A DNA stretch of 64,000 bases, from NCBI GenBank assembly GCA_025359505.1, contig JANYHH010000067.1, positions 1-64,000 on the forward strand. The letters are read 5' to 3'. Origin of the DNA: Deinococcales bacterium (GTDB lineage: Bacteria > Deinococcota > Deinococci > Deinococcales > JAAFIG01). A program made the position numbers and the translations under genes. Of the stretch, positions 50,307 to 59,289 are shown in pieces. The notes under the pieces are model-generated. The model saw nothing but the letters and a program-made list of their open reading frames with translations, ran no database searches and had not been told where the DNA came from. Position 1 is the stretch's first letter, and every line of letters starts with the position of its first letter.

Positions 50307-51644
50307 ATGAAACTCAAGCAAGGCATGATGTTGTTGATCGCAGGCGGTGCGGTGGCCGGTGCGATCGCGTTGGCGCAGGCATTCAACGAACCCAAGTACC
50401 AAGCCGCGCCGAAGGGCGAGATCACCTTGGAGTACTGGTCTTGGGTTCCAAAGATGGAAGAGCAGGCTGCGCTCTTCACGAAGCAGTACCCGAACATCAA
50501 GGTCAAAGTCGTCAATGTCGGGGCTGGGCAGTCGGGCACATACCCGAAGCTTCAGACGGCGATCAAGGCCGGTACGGGCGCTCCAGACGTGGCCCAAGTC
50601 GAGTTTGGTTACATCCCGTTCTTCGCCAGCACCGGTGGCTTGGCTGACCTGACCAAGTACTTGCCGAGCGATGCCAAGAACTACTTCGTGCCTTGGACAT
50701 GGAGCCAAGTCTCGCAGGGTAAAGCCGTTTACGGCATCCCACAAGACCAAGGCCCGTTTGCGATGATTTACCGCAAAGACATTTTTGACAAGTACAAGAT
50801 TGCTGTGCCAACCACGTGGAACGAGTACGAAGCGGCCGGCAAGAAGCTGTTTGAAGCCAGCGGCGGCAAGGTCAAAATTGGTAATTTCTTCAGCACCTTC
50901 GCCCCGTGGTTCACGGCGCTGGCGTGGGCCAACGGCGCTCAGTTCTGGAAGCTCAACACCGACGGCAGCTACACCCAGACCCTCAACAGCGCCGCCGCCA
51001 AGCAGGTCGCCAATTACTGGGGCCGCTTGCTCGAGAAGAAGTACGTCTCCACCTTGGGGGCTTTCAGCGCCGACTTCTGGAACGCCGTTTCCAAGGGCGA
51101 GGTCGCCACGAGCATGGAAGCCGCGTGGGGAACGGGTTCGTTCGCTGGCAGCTTAGAGAAAAACCCGGGTGTCGGAGCCGAGTACCGCGTCGCGCCACTG
51201 CCACAGTGGAAGAAGGGCGGCACGGCCAGCGGCAACTGGGGCGGCAGCACAGCCGTCGTCACCACGCAATCCAAGAACCCAGAAGCAGCCGCGCTGTTTG
51301 CCTACTGGCTGATGAGCAGTAAAGCCAGCGTCGTGCAGGGTTGGAAAGGCGCGGGCGTGTTCCCAGCCGCTTCGGCCGGACTCGATCTGCCAGAGCTGTC
51401 GGACAAGACCAGCAACCCCAGCAAATTCTTCGACGGTCAGAACGTCGCGGCTGTTTACAAAGAAGCCGGCAAAGGCGTCAACACGCGCTTCCAGTGGTCG
51501 CCATGGGCCCCAACTGTGGACGCCAGCTTCCAAAAGCAAATGGATTTGGCGGTCAACGGCAAGCAGAGCTTCGCCGACGCACTCGACAACTGGCAGGCCG
51601 AGACCCTGACCAAAGCCAAGGCTGACGGCTACAACGTCAAGTAA
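50307..51644 (+). CDS. Sugar ABC transporter solute-binding protein 1
   Basis: 445 residues. Signal peptide LKQGMMLLIAGGAVAGAIAL, then the family 1 binding-protein fold: LEYWSWVPKMEEQAALFTKQ, AGTGAPDVAQVEF, VPTTWNEYEAAGKKL. It captures a sugar or oligosaccharide for the two permeases downstream. AAAGGACG precedes the ATG. No ATPase gene is in the operon; a shared MsmK/UgpC-like ATPase elsewhere is normal for this class. Confidence 0.93.
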   Translation: MKLKQGMMLLIAGGAVAGAIALAQAFNEPKYQAAPKGEITLEYWSWVPKMEEQAALFTKQYPNIKVKVVNVGAGQSGTYPKLQTAIKAGTGAPDVAQVEFGYIPFFASTGGLADLTKYLPSDAKNYFVPWTWSQVSQGKAVYGIPQDQGPFAMIYRKDIFDKYKIAVPTTWNEYEAAGKKLFEASGGKVKIGNFFSTFAPWFTALAWANGAQFWKLNTDGSYTQTLNSAAAKQVANYWGRLLEKKYVSTLGAFSADFWNAVSKGEVATSMEAAWGTGSFAGSLEKNPGVGAEYRVAPLPQWKKGGTASGNWGGSTAVVTTQSKNPEAAALFAYWLMSSKASVVQGWKGAGVFPAASAGLDLPELSDKTSNPSKFFDGQNVAAVYKEAGKGVNTRFQWSPWAPTVDASFQKQMDLAVNGKQSFADALDNWQAETLTKAKADGYNVK

Positions 51645-51652
51645 AGCTGTTC

Positions 51653-51691
51653 GGCTCGAGGGGTGGGGCTTGAAGCCTCGTCCCTCGAGCC
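51653..51691 (+). promoter_or_regulatory. Hairpin between binding protein and permease
   Basis: GGCTCGAGGG...CCCTCGAGCC with a second inner stem GGGGC/GCCTC forms a long hairpin without T-run, 8 nt after the binding-protein stop. Such hairpins usually keep the 5' (binding-protein) message more stable than the permease part. Confidence 0.6.
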
Positions 51692-51759
51692 TCGCGGACT
51701 TACTGGTTTGACCTGTTGATGCTCGAGCCTTCACGCTCGAGGGCGGAGACTGACAACAC

Positions 51760-52635
51760 ATGAAAAACAATCGGTTGACCCCTTATTTGTTCCTCGCGCC
51801 GTTTTTACTGGCGTTCAGCTTATTTTTTATTTTGCCCGTACTGTACTCGGTGTACCTGAGTTTCTTAACGAGGGTACGCAATGGCTTCGCGCCGCCGACT
51901 GAGGTCTTTGGCGGTTTCGCCAATTACGCAAGGGTTTTCACCGATGGCGATTTTCTAGCTTCGTTTTTCAATATCTTTTTGTTCGGCGCGATCCAAGTAC
52001 CGCTGATGCTGATCTTCGCCACGGCCTTCGCACTGATTATCGATGAAACGCAGGGCTGGCTGAGCAAGGTTTTTCGCACCGCGATTTACATCCCGTACAC
52101 CATTCCCGGCGTGATCGCGGGCTTGCTGTGGGGCTTTTTGTACAGTAGGAATTTGTCACCGCTGAATTACCTGCTCAGCAACAATGGTGGCACACCCGTA
52201 AATTTCTTAGACTCGAGCCTGCTGCTGTTCTCGATTGGCAACATCGTCACGTGGACATGGACGGGTTACAACTCGGTCACGCTCTACGCGAATCTGCAAA
52301 ACGTCTCCCGCGAACTGTACGAGGCGGCCGCGATTGACGGAGCGACCGGCTGGAACGTCGTGCGTTACATCAAACTGCCGCTCCTTCGCCCAGCGCTGAT
52401 GTTGACGCTGATTTTCAGCGTGATCGGCACGGCGCAGATTTTCAGTGAACCGTTCGTATTGCGCGGCATTGGGTTCGTGCCAGTCAACATCACGCCCAAC
52501 ACGTACATTTACCAGATCGCCTCGCAAGACGCCAATTACTCGTATGCGGCTGCATTGGCGGTCGTGCTGGCACTGGTGACGTTCGCGTTCAGCGCCTTTT
52601 TCTTACGGTACGTCAACAGGAGCCAAAGCGTATGA
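51760..52635 (+). CDS. Sugar ABC transporter permease (MalF-like)
   Basis: 291 residues, six membrane helices ([20 protein letters not shown] first). EAA loop [20 protein letters not shown] followed by PLLRP. Inner-membrane half of the importer. GGAGA lies 10 nt before ATG 51760; the stop overlaps the next start (ATGA). Confidence 0.93.
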   Translation: MKNNRLTPYLFLAPFLLAFSLFFILPVLYSVYLSFLTRVRNGFAPPTEVFGGFANYARVFTDGDFLASFFNIFLFGAIQVPLMLIFATAFALIIDETQGWLSKVFRTAIYIPYTIPGVIAGLLWGFLYSRNLSPLNYLLSNNGGTPVNFLDSSLLLFSIGNIVTWTWTGYNSVTLYANLQNVSRELYEAAAIDGATGWNVVRYIKLPLLRPALMLTLIFSVIGTAQIFSEPFVLRGIGFVPVNITPNTYIYQIASQDANYSYAAALAVVLALVTFAFSAFFLRYVNRSQSV

Positions 52636-53525
52636 CCCAAGAGCCGATGACCCTGCCCGTCGCTGTAACGCGCCCAGTGAAACCGGCCGTGAAACGCAAC
52701 TCGCCTTGGCTGGCCGTCGTGATGGTTTTGGCGCTGATGTACTTTTTACTGCCGCTGTATTGGGTACTGGTCAGCATCACCAAGGACAACTCGCAGCTCA
52801 ATACGACGTTTGGCTTGTGGTTCGCGCAGCCTTGGCACTTATGGGAAAACATTGTGCAGCTCGGCACGCAAGACGGCGGCATCTTTTACCGCTGGATGCT
52901 GAACAGCTTCTTCTACAGCTTCTCGAGCGGTGCTTTGGCCACGATGTCGGCTGCCATGGCTGGGTACGCGTTCTCAAAGTTTAACTTCGCTGGGCGCGGC
53001 TGGATTTTCAGCGTGATCCTCGGGACGATCATGGTTCCGTCGACCGCGCTGACACTACCGATCTTTTTGCTGATCAATAACATTGGTCTGGCCAACACGC
53101 CTTGGGCGGTAATTTTGCCGCAGATGGTCAATCCATTTGGACTGTATTTGATGCGCGTGTTCTGGGATAACGGCTTTCCAACCGAGTTGATCGAAGCCGC
53201 GAAGATCGACGGCGCGAGCGACTGGCGGATTTTTTGGAGCATGGGCTTGCCCTTGGTGCGCGGTGGCTTAATCACGGTGTTTCTCTTCACCTTCGTGGCC
53301 GCTTGGAATAACTTCTTCCTGCCGCTGGTGGTTTTGAACAACAACGAGCAATTCCCGTTGACGCTGGGCTTATCGGTCTGGAACAACACCAACACCGGGC
53401 GCACGCCGCAGTACACGATGATTATCTTGGGTGCGCTCGTCAGTATTCTGCCGCTATTAACCGCGTTTTTCACGCTAGGGCGCTACTGGCAGGGTGGACT
53501 GACGACTGGCGCGACGAAGGGCTAA
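52632..53525 (+). CDS. Sugar ABC transporter permease (MalG-like)
   Basis: 297 residues. A hydrophilic N-terminus precedes six helices ([20 protein letters not shown] first). EAA loop [20 protein letters not shown]. Overlaps the MalF-like gene by four bases and completes the membrane pore. Confidence 0.93.
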   Translation: MTQEPMTLPVAVTRPVKPAVKRNSPWLAVVMVLALMYFLLPLYWVLVSITKDNSQLNTTFGLWFAQPWHLWENIVQLGTQDGGIFYRWMLNSFFYSFSSGALATMSAAMAGYAFSKFNFAGRGWIFSVILGTIMVPSTALTLPIFLLINNIGLANTPWAVILPQMVNPFGLYLMRVFWDNGFPTELIEAAKIDGASDWRIFWSMGLPLVRGGLITVFLFTFVAAWNNFFLPLVVLNNNEQFPLTLGLSVWNNTNTGRTPQYTMIILGALVSILPLLTAFFTLGRYWQGGLTTGATKG

Positions 53526-53565
53526 AACCTTTTCATTGCGTGAACTCGAGTAGATTAGTAGCTTC

Positions 53566-54822
53566 ATGTGGCGCTTCTTCGTTTCGTTGGTACTCGCGGC
53601 TGCGTTTGTGGTCGCCGCCGCTCAAGAATCGCCGCAACTCGAGCCGATCGAGTTCTGGACGTGGCAACCGAGCGGCCCCGATCTGGCTGAGGATTACGAA
53701 CTGAGCAGCAACAACCAGCGCGTGGTCGTCAGGCGCTTCTCGAGCGGCGCGGAAACCTACCAAGCGCTGCTGAATGCGATGAAAACTGGTTCAGCGCCTG
53801 ATGTGGTGCGCCTCGAGTACGCGTTCCTGCCGCTTTTACAGCGTGAAAACGCATTGCTTGACTTGGAGCCGACCCTGCCTGAGACGGCGGCTGCGGATTT
53901 CCCCGCGTGGGCTTGGAAAGAAGTCAGCGTCGGACGCGGGGTTTACGCGCTGCCAGTGGACAGCTCACCCGTCGCGCTGGTTTACCGCAGCGATCTTTTA
54001 GAGCGTTACAAGTTGACTGTTCCGACGACGTGGGCGCAGCTCGCCAAGGTGGCTGAGCAGATCTACACAGCCTCTGGTGGAAAAGTCAAACTCTTCAACG
54101 TGGACAGCCGCTCGAGCCTTTGGTGGCTCGCCCTGACGCAAGCCAGCGGCTCGAGACCTTGGTTGGCAGAGCCGCCGCGCTCTTACACCCAGCGGCTCGA
54201 GGATGCCCCGGCGCGGCAAGTCGCTGCGGCGCTCGCGCCGCTCCTCAAACGCGGGCGCGTGACGGTCTTTGCAACGGGGAGCTTGACTGAAGCCCGCGCA
54301 CTGCGCGATGGGACGCTGGTGATGAGCGCCATGCCCTTATCGGCTGCGGTGTCGCTGGCTAAAGTCTTGCGCGTCCCCTCGAATGGAGCCAAGTACCGCA
54401 TTGCCGCGCTGCCCACGGGCGGAAGTGCTGATTGGGGCGGCTCGAGTTGCGCCGTGACCGCGCAATCGCAGCAACCACTGGCGGCGACGCAGTTTTGCTT
54501 GTGGCTGAGCCGCGACCTTGGAGCGCAGCTCAAAAGCTGGACGAGGGACGGCTTCCTGAGCGTCATGCCAACCTTCAGCCCAGACACACCGCTTGCACTG
54601 CGCGGCTTCTACGGTGGGTTGGATGTCGGCTCGGTGTTTGGCAAGCTGCGCGGCTCGGTGCAAGCGCAAACGTGGGTTCCGTGGCTGCCACTGACCGATG
54701 CGGTCTACCGTCAGCTCATGCGCGATGTCTTGGCTAGAAAGCTGACGCTGACCCAAGCCCTCGAGCGTTGGCAGGCGACAGTACTGTTTGAAGCCAAGAA
54801 AGCCGGGTTCAACCTGCGTTAG
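53566..54822 (+). CDS. Sugar ABC transporter solute-binding protein 2, divergent paralogue
   Basis: 418 residues. Signal peptide RFFVSLVLAAAFVVAAAQ. Clearly a relative of protein 1: IEFWTWQPSG versus LEYWSWVPK, SAPDVVRLEYAFLPLL, VPTTWAQLAKVAEQIYTASG and an Asp-Trp-Gly-Gly motif before the C-terminal part. It has diverged strongly, so a different ligand is likely. TAGATT (53551-53556) lies 9 nt before its ATG, giving it its own leaderless promoter inside the operon. It overlaps the convergent transporter by 14 bp. Confidence 0.9.
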   Translation: MWRFFVSLVLAAAFVVAAAQESPQLEPIEFWTWQPSGPDLAEDYELSSNNQRVVVRRFSSGAETYQALLNAMKTGSAPDVVRLEYAFLPLLQRENALLDLEPTLPETAAADFPAWAWKEVSVGRGVYALPVDSSPVALVYRSDLLERYKLTVPTTWAQLAKVAEQIYTASGGKVKLFNVDSRSSLWWLALTQASGSRPWLAEPPRSYTQRLEDAPARQVAAALAPLLKRGRVTVFATGSLTEARALRDGTLVMSAMPLSAAVSLAKVLRVPSNGAKYRIAALPTGGSADWGGSSCAVTAQSQQPLAATQFCLWLSRDLGAQLKSWTRDGFLSVMPTFSPDTPLALRGFYGGLDVGSVFGKLRGSVQAQTWVPWLPLTDAVYRQLMRDVLARKLTLTQALERWQATVLFEAKKAGFNLR

Positions 54823-55522
54823 TGGTCAGTTTGAACGGGTTGAAATCAGTGCCCACATCGTAGTGATCCATGCCCTCGGCGCGTTTCAAGCCCCGCACCA
54901 CCGCGTAAGTCACGGGCGTGAGGATCACCTCGAGCGCGACTTTGTACAAGTAATTGGTTTGAATGATGTTCCACAACACATCGCCGGGTAAGGCGTTCGG
55001 GCCGATGCCAAAAGCGATGAAGCTAAAAGCGAGCGTGTCCGCGCCCTGCCCGAGCAACGTGCTACCAATCGTGCGCGTCCACAGCCAACGCCCTTTGGTC
55101 ATGACCTTCATCTTCGCCAGCACGTAGGCATTTAAAAATTCGCCAATGAAGAACGCCACCATACTGGCGGCGACAATTTGCGGCACGAACCCCAGCACCG
55201 TTTCAAACGCGCCCTTCGTCGGACTCGAGGCGTCCGTGGGCAGAATTCCGACCAGTGCAAAAACGAGGCTGGTCAGTAAGTTCATCAGAAGCGCGAACCA
55301 GATCACACGCCGGGAGCGCTGATAGCCGTAAACCTCGGTCAGGATATCACCGAAAATGTAGGTCAGTGGAAACAGGAACGTGCCGCCATCGAAGACGGGT
55401 TTCCAGCTTCCGAGCGTCACGGTTGCTAGTTTGGTGCTGGCGATGTTGCTGACGACCAGCACAACCGCGAAACTCCCGAGGATCAAGTCGTAATACTTCA
55501 GTCTGAGCGGCGAGGACTGCAT
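54809..55522 (-). CDS. Queuosine precursor transporter (YhhQ family)
   Basis: 237 residues with about six membrane helices: SFAVVLVVSNIASTKLATV, FLFPLTYIFGDILTEVYGYQ (a signature block) and QIVAASMVAFFIGEFLNAYV. Imports preQ0/preQ1-type bases or queuine. TAGACT (55530-55535) lies 7 nt before ATG 55522; a start at 55549 is not supported. No preQ1 riboswitch could be made out. A FolE2, which can feed queuosine synthesis, is at 29.2 kb. Confidence 0.9.
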   Translation of the reverse strand: MQSSPLRLKYYDLILGSFAVVLVVSNIASTKLATVTLGSWKPVFDGGTFLFPLTYIFGDILTEVYGYQRSRRVIWFALLMNLLTSLVFALVGILPTDASSPTKGAFETVLGFVPQIVAASMVAFFIGEFLNAYVLAKMKVMTKGRWLWTRTIGSTLLGQGADTLAFSFIAFGIGPNALPGDVLWNIIQTNYLYKVALEVILTPVTYAVVRGLKRAEGMDHYDVGTDFNPFKLTTNAG

Positions 55523-55582
55523 GGCTGCGAGTCTACGCTTTGGGATCACCTCGAGAAATCACGAGTTTGAGCTTATCTCAAA

Positions 55583-55602
55583 ACTTAGACTCGAGTCTAA
55601 GT
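55583..55602. promoter_or_regulatory. 20-bp perfect palindrome centred on CTCGAG
   Basis: ACTTAGACTCGAGTCTAAGT is perfectly self-complementary and lies 61 bp upstream of the YhhQ start. It could be an operator for a dimeric repressor. It has no loop, so an RNA hairpin would be less stable. Confidence 0.5.
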
Positions 55603-55628
55603 AAATCGGCTTTGCTCGAGAGGTGCGT

Positions 55629-55656
55629 AAAAAAACCAGCGGCTCGAGCCGCTGGT
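55629..55656 (-). terminator. Terminator of the small secreted-peptide gene
   Basis: On the minus strand ACCAGCGG, loop CTCGAG, CCGCTGGT gives a perfect 8-bp stem and is followed by TTTTTTT. It lies about 20 nt after the stop of the 55678-55839 gene. It shows that a transcript runs over that small gene. Confidence 0.85.
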
Positions 55657-55677
55657 ATGATATACATGTGAGGTAGG

Positions 55678-55839
55678 TTAGCTGCCTCCACCGAACGCAG
55701 TCGCACCGCTTGCCATTACCGTTGTGCTCGAGTGAGCGTTGGTAGCACCGCCGCCACCAAAAGCAGTTGCTCCTGACGCAAGAGCTGTGAAGCCGAGGAC
55801 GAGTGAAGAAGCGACGATGAGCTTAATAAGGATTTTCAT
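55678..55839 (-). CDS. 53-residue secreted peptide with duplicated ASGATAFGGG motif
   Basis: Too short for most gene callers. MKILIKLIVASSLVLGFTAL is a classic signal peptide; then ASGATAFGGGG, a short NAHSSTT linker and VMASGATAFGGGS to the end. The motif ASGATAFGGG is present twice, residues 21-30 and 43-52. Processing after ALA or after ATA could release a peptide of about 27-32 residues. It has a strong terminator 20 nt downstream and lies only 32 bp from the divergent TPR regulator. No SD is visible. No known family recognised. It could be a signalling peptide, a bacteriocin-like peptide or a surface protein; the pairing with the regulator favours the first. Confidence 0.72.
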   Translation of the reverse strand: MKILIKLIVASSLVLGFTALASGATAFGGGGATNAHSSTTVMASGATAFGGGS

Positions 55840-55871
55840 AATGTTGGACGAAGAGTACGAGATCGGACAAT

Positions 55872-57842
55872 ATGTCTGACTTAATTCCTCTTAGCTCGCA
55901 TTTGGAGTTGTTGTATCAGAACTCCAGATATGCAGATGGTGTGAACTTCTACGAGGCTTCAGGTGTTACAACGCCCCGAGAAGATCGTTTCGGTGGACTC
56001 TGCCTGTGGTCGTTAGGAAAATACGAAGAGGCAAAAATCCCACTTTACAAATCAATACAGCGTGGTTATGCAGATGCAACTGTTGACCTGATAGGAATTC
56101 ACTTACAACTTAACGAGTTCACTGAGGCTCAAGAATGGATTGAGCTAAGTTGGAAACTTGAGTTATCACCGCTCAACAGAATCGAAATATTGATCTCTGA
56201 AAGCGATCTTTATGTGAAGCTCGGCAAAAGTAGGCTTGCGGTTAAGGCATTAAAGAAAGCTTGGATACAAGCAAATATTACTACCGACCCCGCAAACTCG
56301 ATTTCTCGCGTAGCGCAGTCTCTGGCGGTTGCGTTACAAAGCCTTGGCGAGGATTCAAAGGCAATCGAATATTTAAATAAAGCAATCTTGAAATCAAACG
56401 AATTCTGGAAAACAATTCTCCGAATTACCTTGGCTAATTCACTCATGTCTACTGGTGACTTGGTTAAAGCGCAGTTAAATCTCCAAAGCACACAAAAAGC
56501 TAGTGAATCAAATGGGGTTATCTCTGCATATCACCTGATTGCAGATGGGCAATTTTCAGTTATTTGCAAGCAGTTTGATCAATCAGTTGCTCGTTCTGCA
56601 ACAGCGATACAAGCATCAGAGAAAATAGATAACAGGCAGTTTCAGCTCGAGTCTCGAGCATGGGCGTCAGCCACGCACATTGCCACTGGCAACCTCGATC
56701 AAGCTCGAGCCGTACTGATGCCGCTCGCTCACCTCGAGCTTGCCCCAGCGGAGGAGGCGTTGCTGAAACTCCGTCAAGGCGTGCTGCATCTGGCAAGTAG
56801 CGACATGATCGCTGCTCGAGCTGCTTTGGAACACGCAGTTTCACACTTTTCCACGTTGGAGCACAAGCGCGAATTAGGCTGGTCAATGCTGCGCCTCGCG
56901 GAGTTCCATCTGGTGACTGGCGATCCAACGCTCGCCAATCAAACGCTGGAGCGTGTTTCTGATGTCGCTAATGAAGTTGGTGGCACGGCGTTCTTGGTGT
57001 CGGAGTTGAACCTGATGGGTTTGGCAACTGTCACGAAGCTCTCAGAGGTCGCCTCTGTCTACGCCATGCACGCGCTCGCCCCGACCCTCGAGCCGGGACG
57101 ACTGGTGTCTATCCCGCTGGATTCCAGACCGCTGGTGCGGCGTTTGCGCGTGATTACGCTGGGCAAACCCATGCTGCTGGCGGGCGACCGCAACGTCACG
57201 CCGCGCCTCAATAAAGCCATGGAACTGATCTCTTACCTCGTTTTGCACCCGCAAAGCAGTCTGGAACGGATTTTAGACGCGGTTTTCCCGGACAGTGATG
57301 CTAAAGCTGCCGCAAATTACTTTCATCAGATTCGTCACAAGCTCACCAGAGACGTGCCGGAATTGCGTGTCGCGCAAGATAAGCAAACCAAACTCTACGC
57401 AATTGATACTGGAACTATTCCTTTAGAGAGCGATTACGAGGATGTCGTTAAACTCTTAAATCACGCCACGCAAAATGAACTCCACCAAGCGCTCGAGATT
57501 TATCGCGGTGCATTTATGCCGCATATCGAGAGCGAATGGGCTGAGGAGGTCAGAAATAACGTGGAATGGTTACTGGTTCGCTCTGGATTGCGCGTCGTGC
57601 AGGATTTGTACGACCGTGGAAACTTCGAGGATTGCCGCAAACTCACTGAGAAACTGCGGAAAGTCGCGCCGCTCGATGCCGGTCTGGGCGAGCTGTTGGT
57701 GCGTGCCACGAACGAAATCGACGGTTTGCTGGCTGCTAAGCGCACGCTGACCGATGTCGAGAAGTATTTCAATGCCGAAGTTGGCGAGTTGCCACCGGGA
57801 CTAGAGAGTTTGAAACGCGATTACAAGCTCAACATCAACTGA
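55872..57842 (+). CDS. TPR-domain transcriptional regulator with C-terminal wHTH and BTAD
   Basis: 656 residues. N-terminal about 400 residues are TPR helices (GLCLWSLGKYEEAKIPLYKS, ALQSLGEDSKAIEYLNKAIL, EWIELSWKLELSPLNRIEIL). From about 415 a winged-helix DNA-binding domain (LRVITLGKPMLLAGDRNVTP, AAANYFHQIRHKLTRD) and a BTAD-like helical domain follow (HQALEIYRGAFMPHIESEWA). Cytoplasmic sensor-regulator; the TPR part could bind a peptide, as in RRNPP receptors, or a protein. The first about 780 bases are AT-rich and contain no CTCGAG; from about 56645 composition returns to the chromosomal type, so the gene is mosaic. Divergent from the secreted-peptide gene, 32 bp between start codons. Confidence 0.82.
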   Translation: MSDLIPLSSHLELLYQNSRYADGVNFYEASGVTTPREDRFGGLCLWSLGKYEEAKIPLYKSIQRGYADATVDLIGIHLQLNEFTEAQEWIELSWKLELSPLNRIEILISESDLYVKLGKSRLAVKALKKAWIQANITTDPANSISRVAQSLAVALQSLGEDSKAIEYLNKAILKSNEFWKTILRITLANSLMSTGDLVKAQLNLQSTQKASESNGVISAYHLIADGQFSVICKQFDQSVARSATAIQASEKIDNRQFQLESRAWASATHIATGNLDQARAVLMPLAHLELAPAEEALLKLRQGVLHLASSDMIAARAALEHAVSHFSTLEHKRELGWSMLRLAEFHLVTGDPTLANQTLERVSDVANEVGGTAFLVSELNLMGLATVTKLSEVASVYAMHALAPTLEPGRLVSIPLDSRPLVRRLRVITLGKPMLLAGDRNVTPRLNKAMELISYLVLHPQSSLERILDAVFPDSDAKAAANYFHQIRHKLTRDVPELRVAQDKQTKLYAIDTGTIPLESDYEDVVKLLNHATQNELHQALEIYRGAFMPHIESEWAEEVRNNVEWLLVRSGLRVVQDLYDRGNFEDCRKLTEKLRKVAPLDAGLGELLVRATNEIDGLLAAKRTLTDVEKYFNAEVGELPPGLESLKRDYKLNIN

Positions 57843-58032
57843 TTTTATCCTCACGATGACTGGCTGTCTATTGAAGCCTTTCGTGCTCAGTGAGTTCGCG
57901 CCCCCTTTTCTGTAAACGTTTTCAACCTTTAGCCGCCTGTCTGAAACGTATCGTGGAATTTGAACACGCACCAAGTTGGTTCTGAACTTCCGTATCAAGA
58001 ATCTTGTTTTACGCTAGTGCCGTGGGGGAATT

Positions 58033-59076
58033 TTGTTCAATTTTCGACATCTGCAACCCGAGTTGCCTCTTGGATTGGATGACGCGGTGAGCGCCGATTC
58101 AGCCGTTGGACAACTGACTGTCGGGATTGTCACCCCGAACGTCTGGGGCTTTGACATTGAGCGGGCCGCGATGCGCTTACTCGGGGTGCGGAGCGCCACG
58201 ACCTTAGAGGGTGAGGACGTGGTGGGGATGTGCTCAGATGGTTTTTTTGATTGCCTGATCGTTGAGCTGCAAAACCCGTTGACGATCATGTTCTGCAATG
58301 ACATCAAAAGCGATCCGTACACCAACTTGCCGATGATCGTCTTGGTGGACGAGGTGACGCAATCGCTCGCGCCAGAGGCCTACGGGCTGGGCGTGGACAA
58401 CGTAATGACCTTACCGGTCAATCCAGAAGCGCTTGCTATGCGGGCGCTGCGCTTGTGCGAACGTCACCGCGAGCAGCGTGCTCTGGAGAACCCGATGGGT
58501 GTTTTGGCGGCAGTCTCGAGAACCGTGGAGAAGCACGATCCGTACACGGCCGGTCACATCGAGCGTCTGCGTGCGATCAGCGGCCACGTGGCTCGCAGCG
58601 TCGGCTTGCAACGCGCCGAGGTCGAAGCGGTGCGGGTGGCTGGACTCTTGCACGATATTGGCAAGATTGCCGTGCCCGGCGAAATCTTGCGAAAGCCCGG
58701 TGCGCTTGATGCTCACGAATGGACGTTGATTAAACAACACCCTGTTCACGGTGCGGACATCGTGGCCACATTGCGCCAAGGTGACGTGATCGCGCCAATG
58801 GTGCGTTCGCATCACGAGCACTGGAACGGCAAGGGTTATCCCGATGGCTTGGGCAGTACCGATATTCCAATCGGCGGGCGCATCATCGCGGTTGTGGACG
58901 CCTTCGACGCGATGACCACCGACCGACCGTACAGAAGCGCCCTGACGCTCGAGGAAGCCCGCCGTAGGCTGTCTGAGGGTGCGGGAACGCAGTTCGACCG
59001 TAACATCGTCACGGCATTGCTTGATCTCAGCCCAAGGGTATTAGAGAAACGCTGGGAAGACGCGTTGTCACTCTGA
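58033..59076 (+). CDS. HD-GYP phosphodiesterase with degenerate receiver domain
   Basis: 347 residues. The HD-GYP domain is intact: HDIGK at 207-211 and HHEHWNGKGYP at 260-270; such enzymes degrade cyclic di-GMP. Residues about 28-140 look like a response-regulator receiver, but the phosphoacceptor position reads Glu78 (LIVELQNP), so it is probably a pseudo-receiver not controlled by phosphorylation. TTG 58033 follows GGGGGA; TACGCT (58010-58015) suggests a start of transcription near 58022. Confidence 0.88.
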   Translation: MFNFRHLQPELPLGLDDAVSADSAVGQLTVGIVTPNVWGFDIERAAMRLLGVRSATTLEGEDVVGMCSDGFFDCLIVELQNPLTIMFCNDIKSDPYTNLPMIVLVDEVTQSLAPEAYGLGVDNVMTLPVNPEALAMRALRLCERHREQRALENPMGVLAAVSRTVEKHDPYTAGHIERLRAISGHVARSVGLQRAEVEAVRVAGLLHDIGKIAVPGEILRKPGALDAHEWTLIKQHPVHGADIVATLRQGDVIAPMVRSHHEHWNGKGYPDGLGSTDIPIGGRIIAVVDAFDAMTTDRPYRSALTLEEARRRLSEGAGTQFDRNIVTALLDLSPRVLEKRWEDALSL

Positions 59077-59116
59077 CAATCGCTATTCAATCAAACCAGA
59101 CCTAGAAACAAAGGTT

Positions 59117-59151
59117 GCGTCCACCGCTCATGCGTGTGAGACGCGTTTTTT
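59117..59151 (+). terminator. Terminator after the HD-GYP gene
   Basis: Imperfect hairpin GCGT...CTCA/TGAG...ACGC followed by GTTTTTTAT, 41 nt after the stop. The remaining 140 bp to the next gene hold nothing that I can name. Confidence 0.5.
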
Positions 59152-59289
59152 ATGCTGTGAACTCGAGTCTCGAGCGGATTTGACTGCCGAGGTGATTAAG
59201 GCCGATTAAGTGTTTTTGGTTCGATCAAATCGGGTGCTCGAGCTAGAAACGCTTTTAACGCTGTCAAGCACAGCTTGAAAATTACGTTA

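Noticed and set aside
55523-55640. preQ1 riboswitch before the YhhQ transporter
   Set aside because: The leader would be near zero by the leaderless rule, and no preQ1 aptamer pattern could be recognised; only a palindrome and the terminator of the other gene are there.
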